Assembly (NCBI RefSeq): GCF_003573695.1
Contig: NC_039364.1
Location: 234,849,656 to 234,913,655, forward strand
Direction of reading: 5' to 3'
Source: Papaver somniferum
Taxonomy: Eukaryota; Streptophyta; Magnoliopsida; Ranunculales; Papaveraceae
DNA length: 64,000 nucleotides
The notes beneath the pieces were generated by a model. It made no database searches. It saw only the letters and a list, made by a program, of their open reading frames with translations, and had not been told where the DNA came from. This document shows positions 13,101 through 24,684 of the stretch, one piece after another. How positions within the stretch are numbered: position 1 is the first letter of the stretch; every line of letters starts with the position of its first letter. Position numbers and translations under genes: made by a program.

Positions 13101-15811
13101 GAAATTACTTCCGTTGAGATACTAATTGTTATTGCTGCCATAAAGAACGTAGAGATACATCAGATGGATGTTAAGACAGCTTTTTCTAAAACCGTGAATT
13201 AGGTAAAGAAATTTACATAGATCAACCTGAAGACTTTGTAGTGAAAGGTTGTGAATACAAAGTTTGTAATTTGAAAAATCTTTGTATGGTTTTCAAATAA
13301 GCACGTAAACAGTGACATGGAAAATTTAATCATGTGATAATGGATAGTGGATTTAAATTAATGAATCTGACAAGTATGTCTACAAGTAACTTGTTAAGGA
13401 TGTCTGTGTAATTGTATGCTTGTATGTTGATGATATGCTTGATACAAACATAGATGTGATCAATTCCACTAAAAACATGCACTGAATGAGAACATTGACT
13501 TGAAAGACTTGGGCCCTTTTGATGTAATCTTAGGGATGAGGATTAGAAGATAATCAAACATTTATAAGTCTTAGTCGTTCTCATTATGTTGAGTTGTGCT
13601 TAAGAGATACAATCAGTCTGATTGTAAACCTGCTTGTACTTCGTACGATTATTCTTGTAGTCTCAAGAAAAATAAGGGTAGTGGAGTATCTTAACTTGAA
13701 TACTCAAAAGTTATAGGATGTCTGATGAATTTAATGAACTGTAAGAGTCCAGACATTGCCTATATTGTGAGTAAGTTAAGTGGATATAATTGTAGTCCAG
13801 AGCAAGAGAATTCAGATGCACTGAGTAGAGTATTATGGTACCTAAAATACTCTTTTGATTTATGAAAGGTATCTTGTTGTCCTTGGGACTTTATGATGCA
13901 AACTGGATAGTTGACTCAGAGGAGTCTAAGTCTACGAGTGGATATGGTTTCACTCTAACATGTGGGTTTGTTGTTGGAAGATTTCCAAACAAACATATCG
14001 CTCAATTCATTATGGAATCTGAGAGTATTGCGTTAGATAAAGCATGAGAGGGGGCCGAGTGCCTAAGATGATTTTTAGAAGACATTCCTCTTTGGCATAG
14101 GCCTGTGCCAGCTATATCTATACATTGTGTTAGCCAAGCTATAATAGTTAAAGCTAAGAAATAACTAATCTCAATCGGCGTTATTTCCATTGATTGGATA
14201 AAGTCCAAGGAGAATATCGCGCAATCTTTGACGAAAGGTTTGTACAAAGAGATAGTTAAAAATGCATCGAGGGGGTTGGGGCTTAAGCTCATATATTAAA
14301 CTTGCCATGAAGGATACTCAACCTTGCTGACTGGAGATCCCATGATCAAGGTTTCGAATGAGACAACTAATTTGTGGTGGGTAAAGGTAAACACTATCAG
14401 AGATTTTCATTCTCTGTCCCTTCCCTATGGTGTAGACGTGATAGTGTGACTGCATGTGGAGGATGACTTTTTAATAAGTCTTAATGAGTTCTATAGTTTC
14501 AATTTAAGATTGAAGTGGGGTGTAGCAGTAACACTCTTTATGGAAACTCACCTATCTGAATGAGGAAGTGGGTCGCTTCCTGTGAGAATATGAGCTGATT
14601 CTCTAGAGCATTCTGAGAAACAGGATACGTCCAGGGCCAAAACGGACAAAACGGCACGAGCTTGGCAGCAATCTTGGAGATATCACCCGTGGTTGTTATC
14701 ACGAATTACATCAAATGCTAGCAGTTCAAGACATAGTTCACTGTCTCTAGCAAGTAATTCTGGTAATATCTCACTAAGCAAAGGTTCAAGACCTCATGGA
14801 CACCTCTGCCTAAAATGGTATTTCCTGCGTTTTTTATGTGATTTTCATTTTGATGGTTTTGGTATTACTGGAACTTAGGACCTAAAGGTCACTAAGGGTT
14901 CACTAGTTCATGCTTTTTCACTTTGGTGAAAGATACCTATAGTCTCACCATGTGAGAATTAAAGATGAAAGCTCTCAATACTATTATGATTTATGCAATC
15001 CATAGTATGACCCTGGGGTCAACACACTTTTGTGTGAGGGAGAGGACGTAGAAATGACTAGTATGATTTCAACACTTGCACGATCAGTCTGTTTGGATCG
15101 TGAGGTTGGGATGTTTATTTACCAAGATCTATCTGTGTTTTCATGTTTTATTGAGTTTTCATTCATGTGGGGGATTGTTGGAAAACGATTAATAAAAAAT
15201 AATTTTTTAAAGTTTTAATAAAAAATTATAATTTATTGTTTTATTTTGTGAATGAAACTTTTTAGTCCCACATCGTGGAGTTTCCAATTTTTAGTAGTTT
15301 TAAGAAACTATATAAACCTTTTAGTCCCACATCGGGGAGTTTTTTCTTCTTAAGTTGTATTTGTCAATTATATAAAGAAATTCACTACTTTTGTAAAATC
15401 TATGGGAAAGGGGTTGCTCTATATTTTAGAGGGACCCCTAAGGGAAAATATTTTATAGCGGTTTTTAAGCATTCGCGATTTTCCTTAACGGTTTTTTCGG
15501 AGTTGCCAAGCTCAAGTTGAGCATCTACTACATATGCTAGTAGTAGGTGTATTAGGGTGTTTTATCCTGGAGATATCCGTCCTGTGAGGGCTATAGCATC
15601 ACTCTTGAGTATAGCCGGGCGCTAATGTCTTAAGGACAGCGTGTTGAACACGTGACTCACTCTATTTTCCAAAGTTTTGCCTTGTTGCTGTTGCGGAGAT
15701 ACGGGGAGCTTGTTCGTTTCGTCAAAGCAATCACTTCCATTATAAAGGAACTAAGTATCAATAACTTTTGCTTATTTGATTTTTCTTTGTTTTTGATTAT
15801 TGCACCCAACA
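10146..15811 (+). mobile_element. Ty1/copia element with young LTRs and decayed coding (5666 bp)
   Basis: Two 636 bp LTRs (10146-10781, 15176-15811) begin TGTTGGAAAACG and end CACCCAACA. The target duplication TATTT is at 10141-10145 and 15812-15816. A polypurine tract GTGGGGGA lies just before the 3' LTR. By eye the LTRs differ by about four substitutions and two single-base indels. The LTR carries two AGTCCCACATCG motifs, common in plant copia LTRs. In contrast, the internal pol has many stops and indels. The 3' untranslated part (14290-15170) looks well kept. Confidence 0.93.
12880..14300 (+). pseudogene. Degenerate copia RT-RNase H
   Basis: Fragments in changing frames match the copia order: KLVAKGYKLKEGVDF (about 13030, RT start), DVKTAF (13165), LYVDDML (13425), then KSTSGYGFTLTCGFVVG (13930-13980, RNase H) and KSKENIAQSLTKGLYKEIV near 14200-14250, the usual C-terminal end of TNT1-94-like polyproteins. 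Stops and frameshifts occur every few dozen codons. Gag and integrase (10800-12850) are even less readable; only scattered similarity is visible. No functional protein can be made. Confidence 0.8.
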
Positions 15812-16116
15812 TATTTTTGTTTTCGAGTTTCCACATCTTTTAACACCAAACTTTCACAACTTTGTTAGTTGTCTTGCCTGGTTCAAGATCGATGAATGGT
15901 GTGTAAAATGTCCCTGCAGATTTGAATAACCATTAAAATCGTTGCTTATTCACCCGGTATCAATTTAATCCAAATCACAACTGGATGTATTAGTATATCC
16001 TAATATCGATAGTCTAACCCTAAAAAAGAATACAAAAAAATTAAAACACAACGAAACCACAAACGATTAATACCCGGAATCAATTTATTCAAAATCAACA
16101 ACTGGTTGTATAAGTA

Positions 16117-17768
16117 GCCTAAAATGAATTAGCTAAAAAAGAAGAAAGAATGACTGCTCAATACTGTGTTTGAGCGTGAATATCCATGAACTCTGCGTAG
16201 CTTATATTCACCTATCTACCCTAAAACTCCACGCAATTTCCTCTTTTGTTTCCATTCAATAGAAGTGCAATTTGTATGTAAACATATCATTAACTGCCAA
16301 TGATAGAATTTGTTTCCATATCCATTTGATAGACATGCAATAATATCATAGTTTGAAGAGAATTTTGGAAGTTTTTAGATTTTATTCTTGGTTTTCTGGA
16401 TACTCACGTAAACTCGGCATTAATTTGTTTCCATTGAATAGACATGCAAAGTTACCATAGTTTGAATAGGATTTTTAGAAGTCGTCAGATTTTTATTCTC
16501 GGTTCTTTGACACTTCATTATATTTTTTGAAGTCGTTAGATCTTATTCTTAATTCTTTGGATACTGCATTATTTTTTTTAAATATGGAAATCCAGGATTT
16601 TTTTTCTTAAAGATTTCCTTTTTTTTTTTTTGTATATAGAATTTCACGGATTTTTTTTTCGTTTTTTTCGACAACCAATCCGAAGGACCAGATTCTATTA
16701 TAATTATGTAAACGCGGTGTAAGAATCTGCTAAGTTGTCATTTGATTTGGAGCGTCAGATCGAGCCAATTCTATTAAAAATTAACGGACATGAAATTTAG
16801 GGGTATAAGTTGCTTTTCAGGCAATCGGGAGCAAGGGTTTTGTTCACCGGCCAATGAGAAAGGAGGTTATTACAACTCCTGAGGTGGTGTCAGAAATGGC
16901 CTGGGGTTTTTAGATTGTTGATGATTTTGAACCAAAAGTTGGACAAGTAGAAGAAAATACTCAAGATTTAACTAATATCATTTCTAACGTATGCTACAGA
17001 TATATGATGGAAGTCGAACATTTTTTAAACTAATGTAACAACTAACGACACAGTTATGAAATTGTACGAACAAAGAAATTATAGAGGCAATAATAAATTG
17101 TGAGAATAAAAGTTAACCAAATAATAACAGTGTTATACAAAATATGTTATCAAAAGAGGCATTTGAACTTTGATGTAGTAAGCACCATAAAAAAATTACT
17201 TGCTATTACCTGTGTCCATTATTCATTTTGCCAAGTCTATGCATTATTACTTGACTTGGAAAAAAATCAACTTAAATTTTTTTATCTGGGAGTCCCGTGC
17301 ATAGTAAAGCAGTAATGCAAGCCAATAAGGATAGTAAACAACATAAATGGATATATTTTCAGAACTGATTGCATGACACAAAACAAGGGCTGAACATGAC
17401 ATTATTAAGTTGAAGATTAACTTTAGTTAAGTGTAACAAGTGAGAGAGGCCATGAAAATATTCAAACACAGGCAAGCGACTCTATGTACTGATGAACATG
17501 ACCCCGTGAGCCTGAGTTTGCAGTCATGGTGAGAGTTTTTGGATCGAAATAATAGATCTCCCTATAGCTCATCTCTTTCAGATCATAGGATATAAGTTGA
17601 GTAGCATTTATCAACAACATCAATTTTTTTGATGATTTCTCTTCGGCTTCCCCAAGAAACATTACCAACACACAATAATCGATGGTATTGTTATAATTCG
17701 TCACCGACTCTAGGTGGTATGCATTTATAATTCTTTCTAGGTCGACCTTGTATATAAGATTCCACCCA
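16117..17768 (-). repeat. Segmental duplication, copy A (F-box 3' half and downstream flank)
   Basis: This block matches 20156-21823 over its whole length with scattered substitutions and small indels. It holds the 3' flank of the F-box gene (minus strand) from GCCTAAAATG at 16117 and the last 300 bases of its coding sequence. The non-coding part, 16117-17461, shows no gene; it has T-rich tracts near 16600-16670. One copy-B difference is an extra AACAAAACGATATAGA-like insert near 21323. Confidence 0.9.
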
Positions 17769-18832
17769 CTGTAATCTTTCTCCATTTCGAAGATGCTGTA
17801 ATTATCAGGACATGATCCAAGAGCCCCTACAAGATACAAATGATTTCTACACTCTCCAAGATATTTAATATACCACATATTATCATTACATACAGCTGGC
17901 AACGGCAGCGGCTTTACTAAATCTTGTTCGATATCAAAATACAGTGACGCTTCATCTTCCATGATCGAGAATTGCGAGATCCAATGCAAACAACCATTCC
18001 AAAACACACCTGGCCCAAGGAAACAGTTCCATAACGCACCTGGCGCCCTAGAGGAACTGAGACGACGTGCTGAAAAAGGACTCCCCGCAGATAACCTCCA
18101 TGAGTTTGTTTTAGAGGAGTATATTTCGATATAATAAACATCATGTTCATAAAATTTCCCTATATCTATCCAGATGCAGATAACCTGATAGTGATCTGGA
18201 GACTTGATTGGATCAAAAGCTAAAGATACACTTTTAACTGCATTCCAATAATATTTGACGACATCTCTAAAGGGGGACCGAGGAAGAGCTTTGTATCGTT
18301 TTGTGGTTGGATTGTAAATGTAAATGTGGCGGATTACGATACGCGGCTCCTTGGACGTCTGAGATGTTATCCTAGTGCAACATAATAGACCATTACAAGA
18401 ATGTTCTATTCTTAAGTTACTTTCATGAATAGGACCTTCCGAATTTCGCGGAGGCACTTCCACAAAATCTAGGGTTTATAGGGGGACTCCTCCGCCACCG
18501 GTAATAGCATCATCATTGTTAAGGAAGATAAAAGGAAATTCAAATTCTGGTTCATCAGGAGGAACTGAAGGACGTCTTAATTTCTGTATGAACAACCCAG
18601 TGATTTTAAAGCTGGTCTTCCGACAAGAATGATTCTTAGCGAAATATGGGTCAGATATTAAAAATAACCATTTTTTGGATACAGATTTGAAGATCAATAG
18701 AGATTTTACAGGTAGACATAATAGAATTTGTGATAAAACATCAGAATTGTTGGCTACTTTTGTCGCTGATAATGATGAAGAATTATTGTCCACAGGAATA
18801 TTCATACCTGATGATGATGAAGAAGATAACAT
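17462..18832 (-). pseudogene. F-box/FBA protein gene with an in-frame stop
   Basis: A serine-rich start (ATG at 18832) leads into an F-box at about residues 30-70 (VLSQILLCLPVKSLLIFKSV, then SKKWLFLISDPYFAKNHS). A long F-box-associated region with HIYIYNPTTKRYKALP and SLAFDPIKSPDHYQV follows, ending at 17462. Such proteins are substrate adaptors of SCF ubiquitin ligases. One TAA at 18476-18478, right after a GGGG stretch, splits the frame. Both halves are in the same frame, so a single base change separates this from an intact gene of about 456 codons. An intron is unlikely because no donor fits nearby. A truncated duplicate lies at 21508. Confidence 0.85.
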
Positions 18833-18989
18833 CCTGATCCAAACGCCGCAAATCAGAATGAATTCTCGTCCTGCCAGAAACCCTTTGTTTCCGGTTGTTA
18901 GAAATGAAACCTTAAATCAATTTAAATCTGATTTAACTACTATGTTTAGAAAAAAAACATCAATGCTTCTTTTCGTCTCTTCATAATCG

Positions 18990-19363
18990 TTTTTGATTTT
19001 CAATCTTCTTCCAATTTGTTTCTTTTAATGTGAATGGACTTGTTTGGGAGTAGAAGATACCTTCTGAACACCCTCGTCGTCCTCATCTGGTTCTAAAATA
19101 GCATAACTGTATTGTTTTCTGCCTGACATTGGAGCTACTTTTTCTCCTAACCATCCTATATCCTAGTTAATGCTTCTGAACACTAGTCGTCCTCATTTGA
19201 GAAAATACTGTTGAGCCGATCAATTTAAACTAAATAGAGATATGTGTTTAAAATAAACCCCTCTATGTACCCAGTGTTCTCCCAGCATATTGTCCCAGAG
19301 AAATTTATTGGGTGAAATAAATTCATGCACTGCGCGGATAGGCCTAAAACTCTACAGATAGGA
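18990..19363. other. Non-coding upstream region of the F-box gene
   Basis: Lies upstream of the minus-strand F-box start. AT-rich, no reading frame of note and no clear TATA box that I would defend. Confidence 0.4.
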
Positions 19364-19611
19364 TGTTTAGTATTAGGAAATAATATAGGAAACTATAATT
19401 AGGAGATATAATTTAGCTTAGTTTGATTTATATTAGGAATTTGATATCTTGAGAATCAAGTCTTGTGTCTTGAGAACCAAGTCTTGTGATTGTATAAATA
19501 GTTTGAAGAATCCATGAAAAAGATATACCGAATTATTATCAATGTAGTCTATTACTTCTGCGCGTTTATGTTCCCCTCTCTCTTGCTCGATCCTTAACAT
19601 GGTATCAGAGC
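19364..19611 (+). repeat. Copia LTR followed by primer-binding site
   Basis: A 236 bp LTR (19364-19599) starts TGTTTAGTATTAGG and ends CCTTAACA, and is followed at once by TGGTATCAGAGC (19600-19611), the standard copia primer-binding site. A TATA-like TATAAATAG lies near 19494. No gag-pol follows: the next base belongs to an antisense ribosomal protein L21 fragment. Confidence 0.85.
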
Positions 19612-19868
19612 TTTTGTGTCGGCCTTCAACTTGTCATTCTGGACCTTCCTCAATTTGAACACTTCCCTGCACCTTGATGGATGCACATGCTCTATTCTCA
19701 CGTGAATCCTCTTCTTAAAAATATTTCCACGAACCTGCTTGTTGATTTCAACGCCGATGGCACGTTTGGTAACATTCCACACAATACCAGTACGACCATG
19801 ATAAAACTTATGAGGCATACCCTTATGAATAGCACCATTCACTTTAATATCAACATAATCACCTTAAA
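19612..19868 (-). pseudogene. RPL21: Ribosomal protein L21 (eL21) cDNA fragment captured in an LTR structure
   Basis: On the minus strand, [47 protein letters not shown] and the K/N/D-rich tail match the middle and C-terminal half of cytosolic 60S protein L21 (roughly residues 34-116 of the plant protein). No intron interrupts the match and both ends of the protein are missing, so it is a processed cDNA piece. It joins directly at 19611/19612 to an LTR primer-binding site. On the other side an 80 bp leader leads to a second, inverted primer-binding site at 19949-19960. It has no start or stop of its own. Confidence 0.9.
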
Positions 19869-19948
19869 TATTATTATTATTTTTTTACATAAACCCTAAA
19901 CCGAAAACTCTCTAACTTTCTCTCGCTCTCCTCTCTCCCTCTCACCTC

Positions 19949-20001
19949 GCTCTGATACCATGTTAAGGATCGAGCAAGAGAAAGGAGAGCATAAACGCGC
20001 A
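19949..20001 (-). repeat. Inverted primer-binding site and LTR end
   Basis: GCTCTGATACCA (19949-19960) and the following 41 bases are the reverse complement of 19561-19611 with a few mismatches. They form an inverted repeat of about 52 bp around the L21 fragment. Similarity stops at about 20001; 20002-20155 may be the rest of a diverged LTR but I cannot match it. Confidence 0.85.
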
Positions 20002-20155
20002 CCAGTTGAAAATTGTTACATATGAAGAGAAGCGTGACTGAAGGATGTCACAGTTGTTACAGAAGCGCACCAGAAGAAAGGGTCACAGTTGTGACAGTGG
20101 GTGTGACGAAAGATTTGTAACAATAACAAGTGTGAGAGGTTCTGTTAAAGGTGTT

Positions 20156-21823
20156 GCCTAAAATGAATTAGCTAAAAAAGAAGAAAGAATGACTGCTCAA
20201 TACTGTGTTTGGGCGTGAATATCCATGAACTCTGCGTAGCTTATATACACCTCTCTACCCTAAAACTCCACGCAATTTCCTCTTTTGTTTCCATTCAATA
20301 GAAGTGAATTTGTATGTAAACATATCATTAACTGCCAATGATAGAGTTGTTTCCATATCCATTTGATAGACATGCAATAATATCATAGTTTGAAGAGAAT
20401 TTTTGGAAGTTTTTAGATTTTATTCTTGGTTTTCTGGATACTCACGTAAACTCAGCATTAATTTGTTTCCATTGAATAGACATGCAAAGTTACCATAGTT
20501 TGAATAGGATTTTTAGAAGTCGTCAGATTTTTATTCTCGGTGCTTTGACACTTCATTATATTTTTAGAAGTCGTTAGATCTTATTCTTAATTCTTTGGAT
20601 ACTGCATTATTTTTCTTTAAATATGGAAATCCAGGATTTTTTTTCTTAAAGATTTCCTTTTTTTTGTATATAGAATTTCACGGTTTTTTTTTTCGTTTTT
20701 TTCGACAACCAATCCGAAGGTCCAGATTCTATTATGATAATGTAAACGCGGTGTAAGAATCTGCTAAGCTGTCATTCGATTTGGAGCGTCAGATCGAGCC
20801 AATTCTATTAAAAATTAACGGACATGAAATTTAGGGGTATAAGTTGCTTTTCAGCCAATCGGGAGCAAGGGTTTCGTTCTGAGAAAGGAGGTTACTGCAA
20901 CTGCCGACGTGGTGTCAGAAATGGCCTGGGGTTTTTAGGTTGTTGATGATTTTGATGTTTTTGAACCAAAAGTTGGACAACTAGAAGAAAATACTCAAGA
21001 TTTAACTGATATCATTTCTAACGTATGCTACAGATATATGATGGAAGTCGAACATTTTTTAAACTAATGTAACAACTAACGACACAGTTATGAAATTGTA
21101 CGAACAAAGAAATTATAGAGGAAATAATAAATTGTGAGAATAAAAGTTAACCAAATAATAACAGTGTGATACAAAATATGTTAGCAAAAGAGGCATTTGA
21201 ACTTTGAAGTAGTAACCACCATAAAAAATTACTTGCTATTACCTGTTTCCATTATTCATTTTGCCAAGTCTATGCATTATTACTAGACTTGGAAAAAAAT
21301 CAACTTAAATTTTTTTATCTGGGAACAAAACGATATAGACCCGTGCATAGTAAAGCAGTAATGCAAGCCAATAACGACAGTAAACAACATAAATGGATAT
21401 ATTTTCAGAACTGATTGCATGACACAAAACTAGGGTTGAACATGACATTATTAAGTTGAAGATTTACTTTAGTTAAGTGTAACAAGTGAGAGAGGCCATG
21501 AAAATATTCAAACACAGGCAAGCGACTCTATGTACTGATGAACATAACCCCGTGAGCCTGAGTTTGCAGTCATGGTGAGAGTTTTTGGATCGAAATAATA
21601 GATCTCCCTACAGCTCATCTCTTTCAGATCATAAGATATAAGTTGAGTAGCATTTATCAACAACATCAATTTTGTTGATGATTTCTCTTCGGCTTCACCA
21701 AGAAACATTACCCACACACAATAATCGATGGTATTGTTATAATTCGTCACCGACTCTAGGTGGTATGCATTTATAATTCTTTCTAGGTCGACCTTGTATA
21801 TAAGATTCCACCAATGTAATCTT
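20156..21823 (-). repeat. Segmental duplication, copy B
   Basis: Second copy of 16117-17768. It begins at GCCTAAAATG (20156) and ends inside the F-box coding sequence at 21821-21823, where it joins the copia element through a shared CTT. It includes 20156-21507, which is otherwise gene-free. Confidence 0.9.
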
Positions 21824-22638
21824 ACTGGTGCCCCTACTACGGTAAATACATACCCTGTAGTTGAACGTCTTTTGTCCAAAACACCAGCATAGTCAGAACC
21901 CACACACCCAACACACAACTGATTGTTACTTCTATCCTTCAGAAACTCCAAGCCAACATTAACCGTACCATAAAGATACCTTAAAATCCATTTCACCGCA
22001 TGCCAATGTCCCTTACCAGGACGATGCATATATCGGCTGACCATACTAACTGCATGTGAAATATCCGGCCTTGTACATACCATCGTATACAGCAAGCTAC
22101 CAACAGCTTCAGCATATGGGACTTGGGCCATATGCTTTTGCTCTTGTTCAGTAGTGGGAGACATACGAGCATTCAACTTAAAATGAGCAGCAAGGGGAGT
22201 ACTTACAGATTTAGTTCCTTCGTAGACACCAAACTTCTGTAACACTTTCTTCAAATATGCCTTTTGAGACAAACAAACTTTATCCTTCTCTTTGTCACGT
22301 TGAATCTCCATGCCAAGAATCTTCGTAGCTTCTCCAAGATCTTTCATCTCAAACTTAGATGACGACTTGTTCTTCAAATTATCAATCTCTTTCTTGTTAT
22401 TCGATGCAATCAGCATATCATCGACATACAATAGCAAATATATGAAAGACCCATCACGTATCTTCTTAAAGTATACACAATGGTCATAGTAACTTCTTGT
22501 GTATGTTTGGCCTATCATAAACTGGTCAAATCGCTTGTACCATTGTCTTGGAGACTGTTTTAGCCCGTACGATGATCTCTTCAGTTTACATACACAATCT
22601 TCTTTTCCAGCAACCTTGAACCCACTCGGCTGAGTCAT
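21508..22638 (-). pseudogene. Chimeric open frame: copia RT/RNase H fused to F-box C-terminus
   Basis: A 376-codon open frame starts MTQPSGFK in RT at 22638 and passes through LLLYVDDML and RNase H (SDYAGVLDKRRSTTGY). At GAPV, after a shared CTT (minus strand AAG), it continues in frame into the FBA tail of the duplicated F-box gene (WNLIYKVDLERIINAYHLES, then the same stop at 21508). RNase H is cut in half. Neither parent function is complete: there is no F-box, and the RT lacks its first part. No promoter is visible upstream. Whether it is expressed cannot be told. Confidence 0.9.
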
Positions 22639-22950
22639 ATAGATCTCTTCTTCTAGATCCTCATGTAAGAACGTTGTCTTAACATCTAGCTGCTAAATCA
22701 TATTGTGCTACCAAGGACAACAAAATACGGATTGATGAGTGTTTTACCACCGGAGAGAACACCTCATTGTAGTCAATCCCTTCTCTTTGGGCATAACCTT
22801 TTGCAACTAACCTTTCCTTGTAGCGAACTTGATTCACCGAAGAAGGAAGGATCTTATGGCTGGAATCCTCATTGTGTATGTTTGGATGCTCCAATTTTCA
22901 TAGTTATCTTTAGTGAGTTTAGGGACATGAAAAAGAAACATTTCACTAGC
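21821..22950 (-). mobile_element. Internally deleted Ty1/copia element, copy 2 (truncated)
   Basis: Matches 431-1560 of copy 1, including the same gag-to-RT deletion junction (near 22840) and the same frameshift after YDLAARC. It is cut at its 3' side by the fusion to the F-box duplicate, and its LTR is lost. At the 5' side the match ends at the gag start codon region (22950). The next 110 bases are unrelated to copy 1. Confidence 0.88.
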
Positions 22951-23659
22951 TATCAGTCCAACTATAGACAATTTCACCACCACTGGTAATGCTTGTTTCA
23001 TGTGGGCTTTGTAACCATTCACCAGATCATCTAAAGTGTGCAAAATATAGAGCATCTACGCCAAGGTTTGAATAACGGGTCACGGCTCAGGTCACGGTCA
23101 CTGGGTGTAAAAGTTATAATGTGTTTTGACGGGTGTGAATACGTTTCAGGCAAAAAAACATGTTATTTAAGAATATAACACGTTTTTATATATTATTTTA
23201 AAATAACGAGGGTTGTGACGGCGAAATAGAAAATAAAAAAAGTTTATAATCTGAGATTCCTATCTAACAGTTATAACGGGTCTAATAACGCTGTTACAAC
23301 GTTTTTTAAATATTGTTATTTTATTCTTTTATTTTCAAAGTTTTTTTTGTAATTTTTTATTCCTTAACTTAGAAAATAAATAATTATGAAAAAATATTCT
23401 TATATTCTTTTTCCTCAAAAAACGGTTATAACTGGTGTGAAAACGGGAAAAATGGACTAAAAAACTCGTGTTAAAATGTTATTTAGAAGGAAAAAACGAA
23501 AAATTCAATTTTAGAAAAACAGTTATAACATGTGTTAAAACGGAAAAATAGTCCTAAAAAACTGTCGGTATTTCCTATTTATCGGTGTTATAATGTGTTT
23601 TGACCTATATTCTCTCTGCAAAAACACGAGACACGGGGAGTTCAAAGCCTAAAGATGTT
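22951..23659. other. AT-rich unclassified repeat-like DNA
   Basis: No gene seen. Several variants of GTTATAACG and of GTTATAATGTGTTTTGAC (near 23110 and 23588) recur, suggesting an old dispersed repeat, but I cannot define its ends. Confidence 0.35.
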
Positions 23660-23669
23660 TAAGGTCGAT

Positions 23670-24015
23670 ACTTTAAGAACACGCCGACCGTTGTTTGTTT
23701 TGTAAGCGCCGGCATGGTATTAGGATGAATAACCAGCCGAATTTTCATAACATCCATGGCGACTGTTAGACAATAACCAGGCCCGACAAGGTGTATTAAC
23801 AAACCATGCCGGATTACATATAGCCGACATTGTCTTATACTTGTACCATGCCGACTTTAGGTCACAGAAACTTGATTTTCATTAGTTATAGCCGACATCT
23901 TTCTTGAATAAGACCCTACCGGCTGTTTTTTGGTCGGCTTGGTGAATCGTTATTACCATGCCGGCTACGTATTGGTCGGCAATGTATATATTCTCTACCT
24001 TGCCGGCTGTATTAC
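23670..24015. repeat. MULE array, left block 1 (GTCGGCATGGT motif)
   Basis: About a dozen copies of GCCGGCATGGT, GTCGGC or their reverse complements (ACCATGCCGGC, ACCTTGCCGGC), mostly alternating in orientation and 15-40 bases apart, so that neighbours can pair. Examples start near 23707, 23808, 23846, 23955 and 24000. Confidence 0.85.
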
Positions 24016-24055
24016 CAGATTCAGGTTTCATTGTTTAGAATTTTCATATCTCTTA

Positions 24056-24543
24056 TTTGTGTATTGTTTAGGTTCCCAGAGCCAAAAGTAGAAGATACCC
24101 CTTGTCTTGTTAACAATGCAGAAGAGTTATTACAATTTATTGACGCAATTTATCTCAATTTAGAAGACCCTAAAGATGAAACTGAAAAGAATTGCGCTGT
24201 AAGAAAGTTGCTTATGAGGGGTAAGGAAGATCCTGAAGAATTTTTAAGGTTTATGGATAGTCCTAGCAATCCCCTCAACTATCAAGAATGCACATAATCA
24301 GAGGAGGAAGAAGAAGAGGTTGATCCAAGGACTTTTTTCAGGGCATGTGACTTTTCTGGAGTGAACCTCTATTACAATGAGGACGGTGACTACATAGGTC
24401 CAGATAAGGGAAAAGCAAAAGCTGATGCTGCTGAAAAGATAGTGATGGTGAAGAAGCTAGTGATGTGGAGGAAGATAACAACAACAAGAAGGATCCATGA
24501 AATTCTTAAACTTTATTATGTTTCACTTGGTTTAGAAACTTAG
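24056..24543 (+). pseudogene. MULE cargo: acidic protein of unknown function
   Basis: After a likely acceptor (TTGTTTAG near 24071) the frame reads DTPCLVNNAEELLQFIDAIY, RKLLMRGKEDPEEFLRFMDS and is stopped by TAA at 24295-24297. The same frame continues with a run of glutamates and DPRTFFRACDFSGVNLYYNE. Near 24430 an alternative frame gives a strongly acidic tail (SDGEEASDVEED) ending at a TGA near 24500, so a frameshift is likely. No known domain recognised. It lies inside the MULE motif arrays on the strand opposite the transposase, as cargo would. Confidence 0.5.
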
Positions 24544-24684
24544 ATTGTAGTTTGAAATATTACCTTATTTTTGAACTGTTAGGTTTTGGTTTTAGACTTG
24601 TTAAACTTATATTAATTTTCAGTTCCAGTTGCTTTAGAACTTATTCTTTTTTGTGCAGTTGTAGATAGTATTAGAGTTGTAGTA

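Noticed and set aside
18675..18986. Plus-strand frame of 103 codons
   Set aside because: Antisense shadow of the F-box gene's N-terminus.
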